Shown: in pieces, positions 6,460 through 14,205 of the stretch
Position numbering within the stretch: the stretch's first letter is position 1
How the letters are laid out: each line of letters starts with the position of its first letter
Translations under genes and position numbers: made by a program
Assembly: GCF_006715635.1 (NCBI RefSeq)
Contig: NZ_VFNP01000001.1
Span: 1,178,001-1,242,000 of the forward strand
Direction: 5' to 3'
DNA from: Streptomyces sp. SLBN-118
GTDB taxonomy: Bacteria > Actinomycetota > Actinomycetes > Streptomycetales > Streptomycetaceae
Length of the DNA stretch: 64,000 bases
The notes under the pieces: model-generated
The model's database searches: none
Told to the model about the DNA's origin: nothing
The model's input: the letters and a program-made list of their open reading frames with translations, nothing else

Positions 6460-9456
6460 CTACACAGTCCCTCTGGCATTCTTGGGTTTGGCTGCCTGGG
6501 TGATGTGTTGGAGGGTGGGCTGGCTGATGAGTTGGCGGATCTTAGCCTGAAATTCTGCCTTGTCTTCATGGCCGACGATGTCGCGTGTGACGTGGTTGAT
6601 CATGGTGAGCAGTTCCAGCGAGTCGCCGCCGAGTTGCGTGAAGTCGGACTCCGGCGTGAGGGTAAGTATGTCGATTTCCAGTATTCTTGCCCAGATATCC
6701 GCTACTGCCCGTTCGACTGAGTCTTGGCAACTCTGCCGCCCCTTTCGTCTCAGCGTGCCGTGGCTGATGAGTGCGGGTAGGGCTGCGGTGTTGATCTTGC
6801 CGTTCACCGTGAGCGGGAAACTATCGAGGACACGGACAGCTGCGGGAACGAGATACGGAGGGAGGAGTTGCGCGGCGTGTTCCCGCATGCGTGCGGGTTC
6901 TGTGTCTCCTGTGATGTAGGCGCAGAGGACGGGGGGTCCGTCGTGGCGGATGGGTTTGGCCAGCACGATGGCCTGGGTGACGTCGGGGTGCGTTTCGAGC
7001 GCTGCTTCGACTTCTCGGGGTTCGATGCGGTGTCCGCGGATGGAGAGTTGCTCGTCATTGCGGCCGAGGAATTCGAGGCGTCCCTCGGGTGTGTGTCGGG
7101 CGAGGTCTCCGGTGCGGTAGACGCGGGTGCCGTCGGCGAGGTTGCGAAATCGTTCGCGCGTAAGCTCAGGACGGCCGAGGTAGCCGCGCGCCAGTTGGGC
7201 GGTGGCGAGGTGTATCTCGCCTCGCTCGCCGTGGGGGACGGGGATGCCACGGGGGTCGAGCAAATGGACGGCGGTGTTGTCGGCCGGCAGGCCGATGGGG
7301 ACGGCATAGCGTTCTGCGTCACGCTCAGGGTTGAAGGTGTGAGTGATGCAGCCGATGGTTGCTTCGGTGGGGCCGTACTCGTTGATGATGCGGCAGTCTG
7401 GGCCGAACATCTCCTGGGCGCGGGCGGCCAGTTTGCCTCGCAGTTGGTCGCCGCCGACGATCACGAGGCGGAAGCCTCGCGGTCGGAGGCCGAGATTCGT
7501 GATGAGCTCAAGGTGTGCGGGGGTGAGTTTGAGTGAGTTTATTCCTGAGGTGGTAAGCAGTTCGGTGAGGGTGGTGTGGTCGGGTTCGTCGGAGATGAGG
7601 GTGATGCTGCCGCCGGTCAGGAGTGGCAGCAGGTGGGCGGTACCGGTGAGGTCGAAGGCAAGCGAGGTGAAGACCGCGAAATGGCTGTCTTCGTCGATGC
7701 GGTAGTGACGTATGGCCCAGCGCGCGTAGTCGGTGAGTGCTGTGTGCTCGACCATGACACCTTTGGGCCTGCCGGTAGACCCTGAGGTGTAGATGACGTA
7801 TGCGAGGTCGCTCGGCCCTGGGCGGCGTGGGCAAGGGATGTCCGTGTGTAGTTCCCGTGCAAGGAAGCTGTCGATGAGGTCCTCTAGCACGAGTGTGGGG
7901 CAGGGAAGCTCGGCGGCCTGTGAATCGCGGCCGGCCAGGCAGAGGGCGGCGTCCGCGTCTGCCAGGAGTGAAGCCGTACGGCCGTGGGGGTGGTGGACAT
8001 CGAGTGGGAGATAGGCGGCGCCGACCTTGAGTACGGCCCATAGCCCGATGATCGCTGCAGCGGTCCTTCGGCTGAGGATGCCGATGATGGAGCCGGGTCC
8101 TGCGCCGTGTTGTCGAAGCACTGCGGCGATGGCATCAGAGCGTCGGTCCAACTCCGCGTAGCTGAGTTGGCCGTCGGACCCGGTGATAGCGGTCGCGTCG
8201 GGAGTACGCCTCATCTGCTGTTCCAGCATCTGCGTAAGGGTCGTCAGCGGCTGTGGAATCTGCCGGCCCGTGACAGACGGACCGCGACGAGCCGTGGGTA
8301 CCAGCTCCTCAGTGATGGCGTCGAGAAGCCTCTGAGCCCTCTGGGCAGCACCGGGTTCGGCGGGGCGGGCCATGGTGAGCCGGGTGATACCGCGGAACTC
8401 CGTCGCGGCCAGGCTGAGAGGTATGAAGGGGACTTGCTGGGGCAGCGTGTACACATCGGTGGCCTGGAACCCCGGTGCCTGCAGGTCTTCTTCCCCGATG
8501 CGGCCGAGATGAGTGATCAGGGCCGAACACGGATAGCGGCCCAGAACACGGGTGCTCTTGTCGGCCATGCCCAGGATGGCACTCAGCGGCTTCAGCGGGA
8601 TATTGAGCGCGGCGGCCTCACTGCCCCTTGCAAGCTCATGGTTGTGCTCCAGAGCATGCAGCAGGCGCTCATGCCATTGCTCCCACCTGTCCCCGGGCTG
8701 ACCGTCGAGGAAAACCGGAAGGCTGAGATTGGCCGTAGAGCGCAGACCAGGGCGGTGTCGGCGCAGATCGACCGGAACCATGATGCGCGAGACATCGCCG
8801 GTGATGTGTGTGAGTGCGGTGGCCGCCTTTGCGACCACTGCTGTGTGCGAACCGTCTACTTTCCGCTGCAGCCAACTCTGGCCAGGGCCACCGGCCCTGG
8901 CGGCGAGTGGCGAGCGGAACCGGGGAACCAGCGCAGGCCGCTGCCCCTGGGTGCCCATCTCGTCGAGAAGAGCCAGGTCATACAGTGGAGACGGGGCGCC
9001 CAGGGGCTCCTGGCCGCGCAGAGCGCGGAAGGTGTCCAGGATCCAATCGAGGACACCACGGCCATCCATGACCGCGTGATGAGCACGGAAGAGCAACGCC
9101 GCCTGATCGCCTTCCCTCAGCACTACCTCGCAGCTGCCCGCGGCACTCGCATCAAGCACCCGCGACGTCTGCGTACCCAATGAATTCACGCATCGGATTG
9201 CAGGCGCCCGCCCGCTATCCACCCACACCCTGCCGCGCCGTACCAGCCGAACCCCTGGGCATGCAGCTGCCGAACGGGCAACTGCCTCCGTCAGCCTGCC
9301 GGCGCCGATAGTGCCGGTTCCCTCAACGACCATCTGGATGGTAAACGGTGGCGTCGACCGCTCCCCCGCAAGATAGACCCACTCATTCGGAGACACAGGC
9401 CGTCGAAATACTTTCGATGCCGACAGCGGAGAACCCTGCGGCTGGTGTTTCGTCAT
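6460..9456 (-). CDS. Single-module NRPS (C-A-PCP), predicted Asn-activating; lstE-like
   Basis: A 998-residue synthetase with three domains. The condensation-like domain (about 1-395) has active-site HHAVMDG (His126-Gly132). The adenylation domain spans about 405-895, with YTSGSTGRPKG (556-566), NEYGPTEAT, YRTGD and NGK (Lys887). The carrier domain has GGDSLELL (Ser946). The specificity residues, aligned on the GrsA scheme, are D602, L603, T606, K643, I666, G668, E693, I701, G702 and K887. They read DLTKIGEIGK, one conservative class away from the asparagine code DLTKLGEVGK; Glu at the seventh position argues against Asp. There is no thioesterase, so the C domain probably passes Asn to the hydroxyl of a beta-hydroxy or beta-lactone acyl chain, forming an ester. 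The ATG start follows an AAAGGAAAGAG site. A 131-bp gap, which could hold a promoter, separates it from the acetyltransferase upstream. Confidence 0.9.
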   Translation of the reverse strand: MTKHQPQGSPLSASKVFRRPVSPNEWVYLAGERSTPPFTIQMVVEGTGTIGAGRLTEAVARSAAACPGVRLVRRGRVWVDSGRAPAIRCVNSLGTQTSRVLDASAAGSCEVVLREGDQAALLFRAHHAVMDGRGVLDWILDTFRALRGQEPLGAPSPLYDLALLDEMGTQGQRPALVPRFRSPLAARAGGPGQSWLQRKVDGSHTAVVAKAATALTHITGDVSRIMVPVDLRRHRPGLRSTANLSLPVFLDGQPGDRWEQWHERLLHALEHNHELARGSEAAALNIPLKPLSAILGMADKSTRVLGRYPCSALITHLGRIGEEDLQAPGFQATDVYTLPQQVPFIPLSLAATEFRGITRLTMARPAEPGAAQRAQRLLDAITEELVPTARRGPSVTGRQIPQPLTTLTQMLEQQMRRTPDATAITGSDGQLSYAELDRRSDAIAAVLRQHGAGPGSIIGILSRRTAAAIIGLWAVLKVGAAYLPLDVHHPHGRTASLLADADAALCLAGRDSQAAELPCPTLVLEDLIDSFLARELHTDIPCPRRPGPSDLAYVIYTSGSTGRPKGVMVEHTALTDYARWAIRHYRIDEDSHFAVFTSLAFDLTGTAHLLPLLTGGSITLISDEPDHTTLTELLTTSGINSLKLTPAHLELITNLGLRPRGFRLVIVGGDQLRGKLAARAQEMFGPDCRIINEYGPTEATIGCITHTFNPERDAERYAVPIGLPADNTAVHLLDPRGIPVPHGERGEIHLATAQLARGYLGRPELTRERFRNLADGTRVYRTGDLARHTPEGRLEFLGRNDEQLSIRGHRIEPREVEAALETHPDVTQAIVLAKPIRHDGPPVLCAYITGDTEPARMREHAAQLLPPYLVPAAVRVLDSFPLTVNGKINTAALPALISHGTLRRKGRQSCQDSVERAVADIWARILEIDILTLTPESDFTQLGGDSLELLTMINHVTRDIVGHEDKAEFQAKIRQLISQPTLQHITQAAKPKNARGTV

Positions 9457-9587
9457 TCTCTTTCCTTTGCGGCGTACCGCCTAGAAGCAGAACCTTCATC
9501 ACAGGAGACACTTAATGAGGGACCTAATTCCGCACTTGTACGGGTGGACTGGCCGCTGCTCGTGAGCCGCCGGGATTTTGATCGTCG

Positions 9588-10181
9588 TCAGACGCGCTTC
9601 TCGAGTATCTTGCATGGCCACGGTTTGTCTGTGCCGGGCGTGTGGACGTCTAGCGACTGCGCGGGGTGGAAGCCTAGCTTCTGGTAGTGCTTGACCAGTG
9701 CGCCGTCGCCGTCGTAGCAGTCTGTTCTGAGGAGACCGATACCGCGGCGGGCTGCTTGCGCGTGGGCATCACTAACGAGAGCTTGACCAATCCCCCGGCC
9801 GACCAGTTTGCGGTCGGTGACGAGTAGCATGATGTACAACTCCCGCTCCTCCATAGGGGCTACATAAGGCTGAGGCGTTTCCGACAGGACACAAACGCCC
9901 GCAAAGCTGTCATTGAGTTCCGCGACTCTGACAGTCATGTTTGTCGTGTACCGTCGGATGCGCCGTACAGAGGCGGGCCGTGAGGACCAAGGTTTCGAGC
10001 CCCATTGCTCGCTTCTTCCGCGAGCTGTCAGCCATGCGGTAGCCCTGTCCAGCAAGTTGAGGGTGGCAAGGGCGTCGTCTGGTCCCCCTGCTCGAATCTC
10101 CGGTGCTTCCAATGTGCGGTCCTTGGGAGAATTGTCGCCATGGGTTGCACAACCCAAATACATCGAACCGGATTCGCTCAA
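9588..10181 (-). CDS. GNAT-family N-acetyltransferase, candidate amino-acid tailoring enzyme of the cluster
   Basis: About 190 residues with a GNAT fold. Beta-strand 4 is ELYIMLLVTDRKL, followed by the acetyl-CoA pyrophosphate loop VGRGIGQAL, and the C-terminal motif HYQKLGFHP. The enzyme would move an acetyl group from acetyl-CoA to an amine. It lies in the minus-strand set between the reductase (53 bp upstream) and the NRPS (131 bp downstream), the region where the lipstatin pathway needs an N-formyltransferase. I infer that it N-acetylates the asparaginyl group. The start is uncertain: TTG at 10181 opens the frame, ATG at 10163 is an alternative, and neither has a strong ribosome binding site. 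A resistance or housekeeping role cannot be excluded. Confidence 0.75.
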   Translation of the reverse strand: MSESGSMYLGCATHGDNSPKDRTLEAPEIRAGGPDDALATLNLLDRATAWLTARGRSEQWGSKPWSSRPASVRRIRRYTTNMTVRVAELNDSFAGVCVLSETPQPYVAPMEERELYIMLLVTDRKLVGRGIGQALVSDAHAQAARRGIGLLRTDCYDGDGALVKHYQKLGFHPAQSLDVHTPGTDKPWPCKILEKRV

Positions 10182-10233
10182 CGGGAATCACTGCAATGCG
10201 GGTTGGGGCACCGTCTCTGGCGCGGTTGACTGT

Positions 10234-11271
10234 TCATGCCTTGACTCTGCGGATGTATTCGTTGATGCCGCCGATGCTGTCGATCCACTCGGTCAGCCGC
10301 GTCATCCCGGTTTCGTGGTCGATTTCCGGTGCCACGAGATCACGCCGTGCCGCGAAGGTGTCGTAGGTCGTCGAGCGGGTCAGCAGAGCCAGCGAGTAGC
10401 GCGAGAGCGGTGGTGACGAACGCCGGGCCAGTGGTGGAAGTTTCCAGAGCATGTCCGTCGTGAACGCTGCGGCGCGCAGCAGGCCGAGGGGCACCTGCTT
10501 GGTAGGCGGCACGGCACCGAAGCGCAAGGCCAGTTCGGCCAGGGTGCTCCAGACCTCCACCGGCTCGGGATCCGCGATGAAGTACGCCCTGCCGCCGATC
10601 CCTTCGGCACGCGCGGCGCGGACACTGGCGGCGGCGGCGTTGTCGCAGTGGCAGAGCGAGGCGTGGACCTGCCGCCCGCCGGAGAGGTCCGGCAGGCTCC
10701 CGGTCATCATCTGCGCGAGAAGACGGGGCATGAACCCGGAGTGGTCGCGTGGGCCCCATACGGCGCGGGGCCGCAGGGCGACCGTGGTGAAATCGGGTCG
10801 GTCGCTGGCAAGCACCAGTCGCTCGGCGGCCGCCTTGGTCTCCGAGTAGAGGTTGAGGAAGCGCCGGGGGTACGGCTCGCTCTCGTCGATACCGAGCCGG
10901 TCGCCGTCGCGGATGCCCATCAGAGCGCTGGGACTGCTGATGAAGACGAATCTGCGGGCTCCCGCCCGGCGGGCCGCCGTCATAAGACGCCGGGTCCCCT
11001 CGACGTTCTCGTCCCGGAACTGGGCTCGGGTGCCCTGGTCGGTGACCCTGGCTGCACTGTGGTGCACCGCCTCGATGCCGTCCACCGCAGCACGCAGCGA
11101 CGCAGTGTCCCGAAGGTCTCCGTAGGCGAACTCGATGCCGGGAACAGTGCGCAGGTACCGCAGGTCGCTTTCCCTGCGGACCAGTACGCGCACCTTGTCA
11201 CCGGCGCGCTGACTGGCGTCGACGATGTGGCTGCCCAGGAATCCGGACGCGCCCGTCACCAGTACCTTCAT
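10234..11271 (-). CDS. NAD(P)-dependent 3-beta-HSD/extended-SDR reductase, lstD/oleD-like
   Basis: A 345-residue extended short-chain dehydrogenase. The N-terminus MKVLVTGASGFLGSHI carries the dinucleotide-binding GxxGxxG. The catalytic Ser lies in FISSPSA and the YxxxK pair in YSETK. In olefin and beta-lactone pathways the OleD/LstD enzyme reduces the beta-keto acyl product of the condensing enzyme to the 2-alkyl-3-hydroxy acid, which the AMP ligase then closes. The ATG (11269-11271) overlaps the stop of the upstream AMP ligase by four bases (ATGA), so the two are translationally coupled. The frame extends further upstream but only inside the ligase gene. Confidence 0.88.
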   Translation of the reverse strand: MKVLVTGASGFLGSHIVDASQRAGDKVRVLVRRESDLRYLRTVPGIEFAYGDLRDTASLRAAVDGIEAVHHSAARVTDQGTRAQFRDENVEGTRRLMTAARRAGARRFVFISSPSALMGIRDGDRLGIDESEPYPRRFLNLYSETKAAAERLVLASDRPDFTTVALRPRAVWGPRDHSGFMPRLLAQMMTGSLPDLSGGRQVHASLCHCDNAAAASVRAARAEGIGGRAYFIADPEPVEVWSTLAELALRFGAVPPTKQVPLGLLRAAAFTTDMLWKLPPLARRSSPPLSRYSLALLTRSTTYDTFAARRDLVAPEIDHETGMTRLTEWIDSIGGINEYIRRVKA

Positions 11272-13235
11272 GTCGAAGCGGCCTTTCTCCTGCGGAGGGC
11301 CGTCCGCCACCACGTCGCTCCGAAGATCATGGTGAGAGCGGCGGTCGCTCGTGGTGTGCGTCCGGTGGCGAGTTCCTGCTCCGCGTCCAGGGCGGCCGGT
11401 ATCTGCGCCGCGTGGGCGACGACGCTCAGGAAGAAGTCGACCCACCACAGTGCGGTGAGTGCCGGATGGTCCCAGGGCAGGAACGGCCAGGCACCGATGT
11501 AGGCCCAGCCCGCCAGGGGCAGGGCACGCAGCGCGAGGTCCCCGGCCGTCGGGCGGAGTCGTCCCGTGAGGCGGTCCTCGGCCCAGCCCGCCAGCAACTC
11601 CCTGCGAATCTTGGCGTTGTGCCGGATGTCTACGGGGAAGCCCGGGTGCGGAAGGAAATGGGTGATCGGCTTGGTCATGGGGTTGCTCGTACCAAGGCCG
11701 CGCAACTCCTGCTCGATCCGGGGCCATTGTGCGGGGTCGGTGCCCGGCGCCAGCTCCACACACACCACCGGTTGTTGCCGGCCGTGCAGTCCGATGCCCA
11801 CCAGGGCGGTGCGTTGCACCGCAGGATGGGCGTTGAAGGCGCTCTCACAGAGCACCGTGTGGAGATCGCCGTCGGCGGTACGGACCCGGTGACTCTTTCG
11901 TCCGCAGAACCAGATCCGTCCCTCCGCATCGATCCACCCGACGTCGCCGGTGCGGTGCCAGCGGTCGTCACCGTCCTGGATCTTGTGCTCGGCGTCCGCC
12001 TGGGGAGACCTGAAGTACCGGGGGCTGACCGCCGGGCCGCGTGCGACGATCTCGCCCGGTTCCCCCGGTGCAGTCGGCAGGTCCGGAGTCCAGTGGGGCA
12101 CGGGTCCGTCAGTGATCCTGATGGTGCGCAGTGTGATGCCCGGTGCGGGACGGCCCAGACACACCCCGAGTCCCGCGGCCGGCCCTTCAGCGAGCCAGGT
12201 GAGTGCCGCACGGCTCTCCAACTGGGCCATCGGCAGGGCCTCGGTGGCCCCATAGGTGCTGTACACCCGTGCCTCGTCGGTCAGTACGGCGCGCAGCTCG
12301 CGCATCAGACCGGGGCTCACCGGAGCACCGCCCGAGATGACCAGGCGCAACGAGGGCAACAGAGTGCCGACCATCGCGAGATGCGCGGCAAGCGGTGCCA
12401 ACAGCGCCGGGGAGGCAAACATGGCAGTGACCGAGAAGCGCCCTATCGCGTCCGTCAGGGCGGCCGGGTCGGCGGCGCCGACCCGTGCCATGTCCATCTT
12501 CGGGACGACCACCATGCGTCCGGCGATCAAGTCGAAGACCCCCATCAAGGGCATGGTGACCAGGGTGGTCGTCAACTCGTCGGTGAAGTGGCCCTCTTCG
12601 GCGCTGTCGGCCATGCCGCGCAGCATGCCGACCGTGAGTTCCACCGGCTTGGCCGGACCGGTGCTGCCCGTGGTGTATGCGATGAGCGCGAGGTCGTCAG
12701 ACTCGGTCTCCGCGGCGGGCAACTCCCCCAGGTCGGTGCCGAGGGCGATCAGCTCCGTGAGGCCCGAGCCGTCTGTGCGGCCCACCGTGACCCGGGACTG
12801 CACCCCCGCGAAGGCGCGCGGACGCAGCCGTCGCAGCACGTGTGCCGCCGGGACACCGATGAAAGCCTCCACCTCCGCCCGTTGGAAGCAGTCGAGCATG
12901 CGGCTCAGCCCCATGCCCGGATCGACCACCACCGGCACGGCGCCGAGGTGCATCATGGCGAAGACCAGCGTCAGCAGGTCACCGCCGGGCGGTACCAGCA
13001 GGGCGGTACGGGTGCCGCGGCGAATGCCGTGCGCCTCCAGCCCGGCCGAGCAGGTCGCGACCCGGGAGGCGAGTTCGGCGTAGTCGACCGAGGCGTAGGC
13101 CGCCCGGCCCGACGGCTCCTTGCGGTCACCGTCGGGGTGGATGATGGCGAGCGCGTCCGGCGTGCGGGCCGCGTGCCGGGCGAGGAGCCCGGCCAGTGAC
13201 GTCTGCCGGTGGGCCTGTGGCGATCCGGCTGGCAT
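11268..13235 (-). CDS. Acyl-AMP ligase / beta-lactone synthetase-like (lstC/oleC type) with C-terminal membrane tail
   Basis: A 655-residue ANL-superfamily enzyme. The nucleotide loop is YTTGSTGPAKPVEL, the acyl-binding core is YSTYGATEALPM, and the hinge is WHRTGDVGWIDAEGRIWFCG. OleC/LstC proteins adenylate a beta-hydroxy acid and close it to a beta-lactone, and this is the role inferred here. Unusually, about 90 residues follow the ANL fold (roughly 565-655). They hold two hydrophobic segments, including LALRALPLAGWAYIGAWPFL and WWVDFFLSVVAHAAQI, which would anchor the protein to the membrane. The ATG overlaps the upstream stop (TGATG) and its own stop overlaps the reductase start (ATGA). 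Confidence 0.85.
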   Translation of the reverse strand: MPAGSPQAHRQTSLAGLLARHAARTPDALAIIHPDGDRKEPSGRAAYASVDYAELASRVATCSAGLEAHGIRRGTRTALLVPPGGDLLTLVFAMMHLGAVPVVVDPGMGLSRMLDCFQRAEVEAFIGVPAAHVLRRLRPRAFAGVQSRVTVGRTDGSGLTELIALGTDLGELPAAETESDDLALIAYTTGSTGPAKPVELTVGMLRGMADSAEEGHFTDELTTTLVTMPLMGVFDLIAGRMVVVPKMDMARVGAADPAALTDAIGRFSVTAMFASPALLAPLAAHLAMVGTLLPSLRLVISGGAPVSPGLMRELRAVLTDEARVYSTYGATEALPMAQLESRAALTWLAEGPAAGLGVCLGRPAPGITLRTIRITDGPVPHWTPDLPTAPGEPGEIVARGPAVSPRYFRSPQADAEHKIQDGDDRWHRTGDVGWIDAEGRIWFCGRKSHRVRTADGDLHTVLCESAFNAHPAVQRTALVGIGLHGRQQPVVCVELAPGTDPAQWPRIEQELRGLGTSNPMTKPITHFLPHPGFPVDIRHNAKIRRELLAGWAEDRLTGRLRPTAGDLALRALPLAGWAYIGAWPFLPWDHPALTALWWVDFFLSVVAHAAQIPAALDAEQELATGRTPRATAALTMIFGATWWRTALRRRKAAST

Positions 13236-14203
13236 CAGCGGGCGGTTCCGTCTGCGGTGCCGGTCAACCGGTAGAGAGAAGCCGCCGACGTCGGTCCGGC
13301 GCCGACCGCGACGAACAGGATCGCGTCGTATGCCGCGAGCCGTCCTGCGAGCTGCGCCTGCCGGTACCCGTGGACGAGCGCCGACGTGTGCGGGTCGCCG
13401 TGGACGCCCTCGACGGTGATGACGGCATCGGACGCAAGTCCCAGCCGCTTGGCGAGCTGTGTCGGGAACTCGCGTGAGGGCTGTGAGGTGACGAGCAGCA
13501 CACGATCCAACTCCACCCCAGAGCCATGTCCGGCATTGGCCCCTGTTGCAGCCGCGGCGCTCTCCCGCACAAGGACGACATCCACCGCATCGACCGCGAG
13601 ACCCAGCAGCCGCTCAACTGCATCGTCGTCACGATCGACAATTGCCGTGTTCCGACCGTCGGAACCCACCTCGCCCATCGGCAGATAGCCATTCACCCCA
13701 TAGCCGCCAAGACCCGACGAACGATGGTGGACACGGCCGAAGCCGCGGGCGTCCGTTGTGTGCTCCAGCAGTAGCGCCGCTCCGGTACTCGCGTAGGGGA
13801 AAGTGTCCGTTCCAGCCCGGGACGGGTCCATCGAAGGATGCGTGTCGGAGGACACCACCAGCACCCGGCGGGCACTGCCGGTGGACAACAAGGCGTCCGC
13901 CGCCTGGACAGCATTGAGCAGGCCGCAGGCCCCGTTCATCAGGTCGAACGAGAACGCGGCCCGCTTGTCGGCAGAGCGGAGGTAGTCGAGGTGGATGCCG
14001 ATCCGCTTCTGGATCAGCGCTGCGACGGACGGCTCGACGATGTTGGAGTCCCGGTAGACACCGACGTTGATGAGGACGTCGACGTCCGCTGCAGTGATCC
14101 CAGCGTGCCCCAAGCACAGGACACCGGCGGCCGCCGCATGGCCGATCGAACTGCCCGAGCCGTCGGTCGGGGCCAACGCGGCCGAGGTGATGACGGTCGC
14201 CAT
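13235..14203 (-). CDS. KAS III-like protein lacking catalytic His/Asn, lstB-like partner subunit
   Basis: A 322-residue thiolase-fold protein. A Cys is kept (NGACG, Cys93), but the usual His region reads LLVTSQPSREF and the usual Asn region reads EGVHGDPHTS, so the catalytic His and Asn are gone. In the lipstatin system LstB is such a partner of LstA and lends a glutamate to the LstA active site. Here Glu57 in NIVEPSVAALIQ is the candidate. The ATG at 14201-14203 is chosen because GGAGG lies seven bases upstream; an ATG two codons earlier overlaps the lstA-like stop (ATGA) but sits too close to that site. Translation is coupled on both sides. Confidence 0.87.
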   Translation of the reverse strand: MATVITSAALAPTDGSGSSIGHAAAAGVLCLGHAGITAADVDVLINVGVYRDSNIVEPSVAALIQKRIGIHLDYLRSADKRAAFSFDLMNGACGLLNAVQAADALLSTGSARRVLVVSSDTHPSMDPSRAGTDTFPYASTGAALLLEHTTDARGFGRVHHRSSGLGGYGVNGYLPMGEVGSDGRNTAIVDRDDDAVERLLGLAVDAVDVVLVRESAAAATGANAGHGSGVELDRVLLVTSQPSREFPTQLAKRLGLASDAVITVEGVHGDPHTSALVHGYRQAQLAGRLAAYDAILFVAVGAGPTSAASLYRLTGTADGTAR

Positions 14204-14205
14204 GA

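Noticed and set aside
11412..13199. 595-residue plus-strand ORF opposite the AMP ligase
   Set aside because: Shadow of the ligase gene, with no recognisable motifs.
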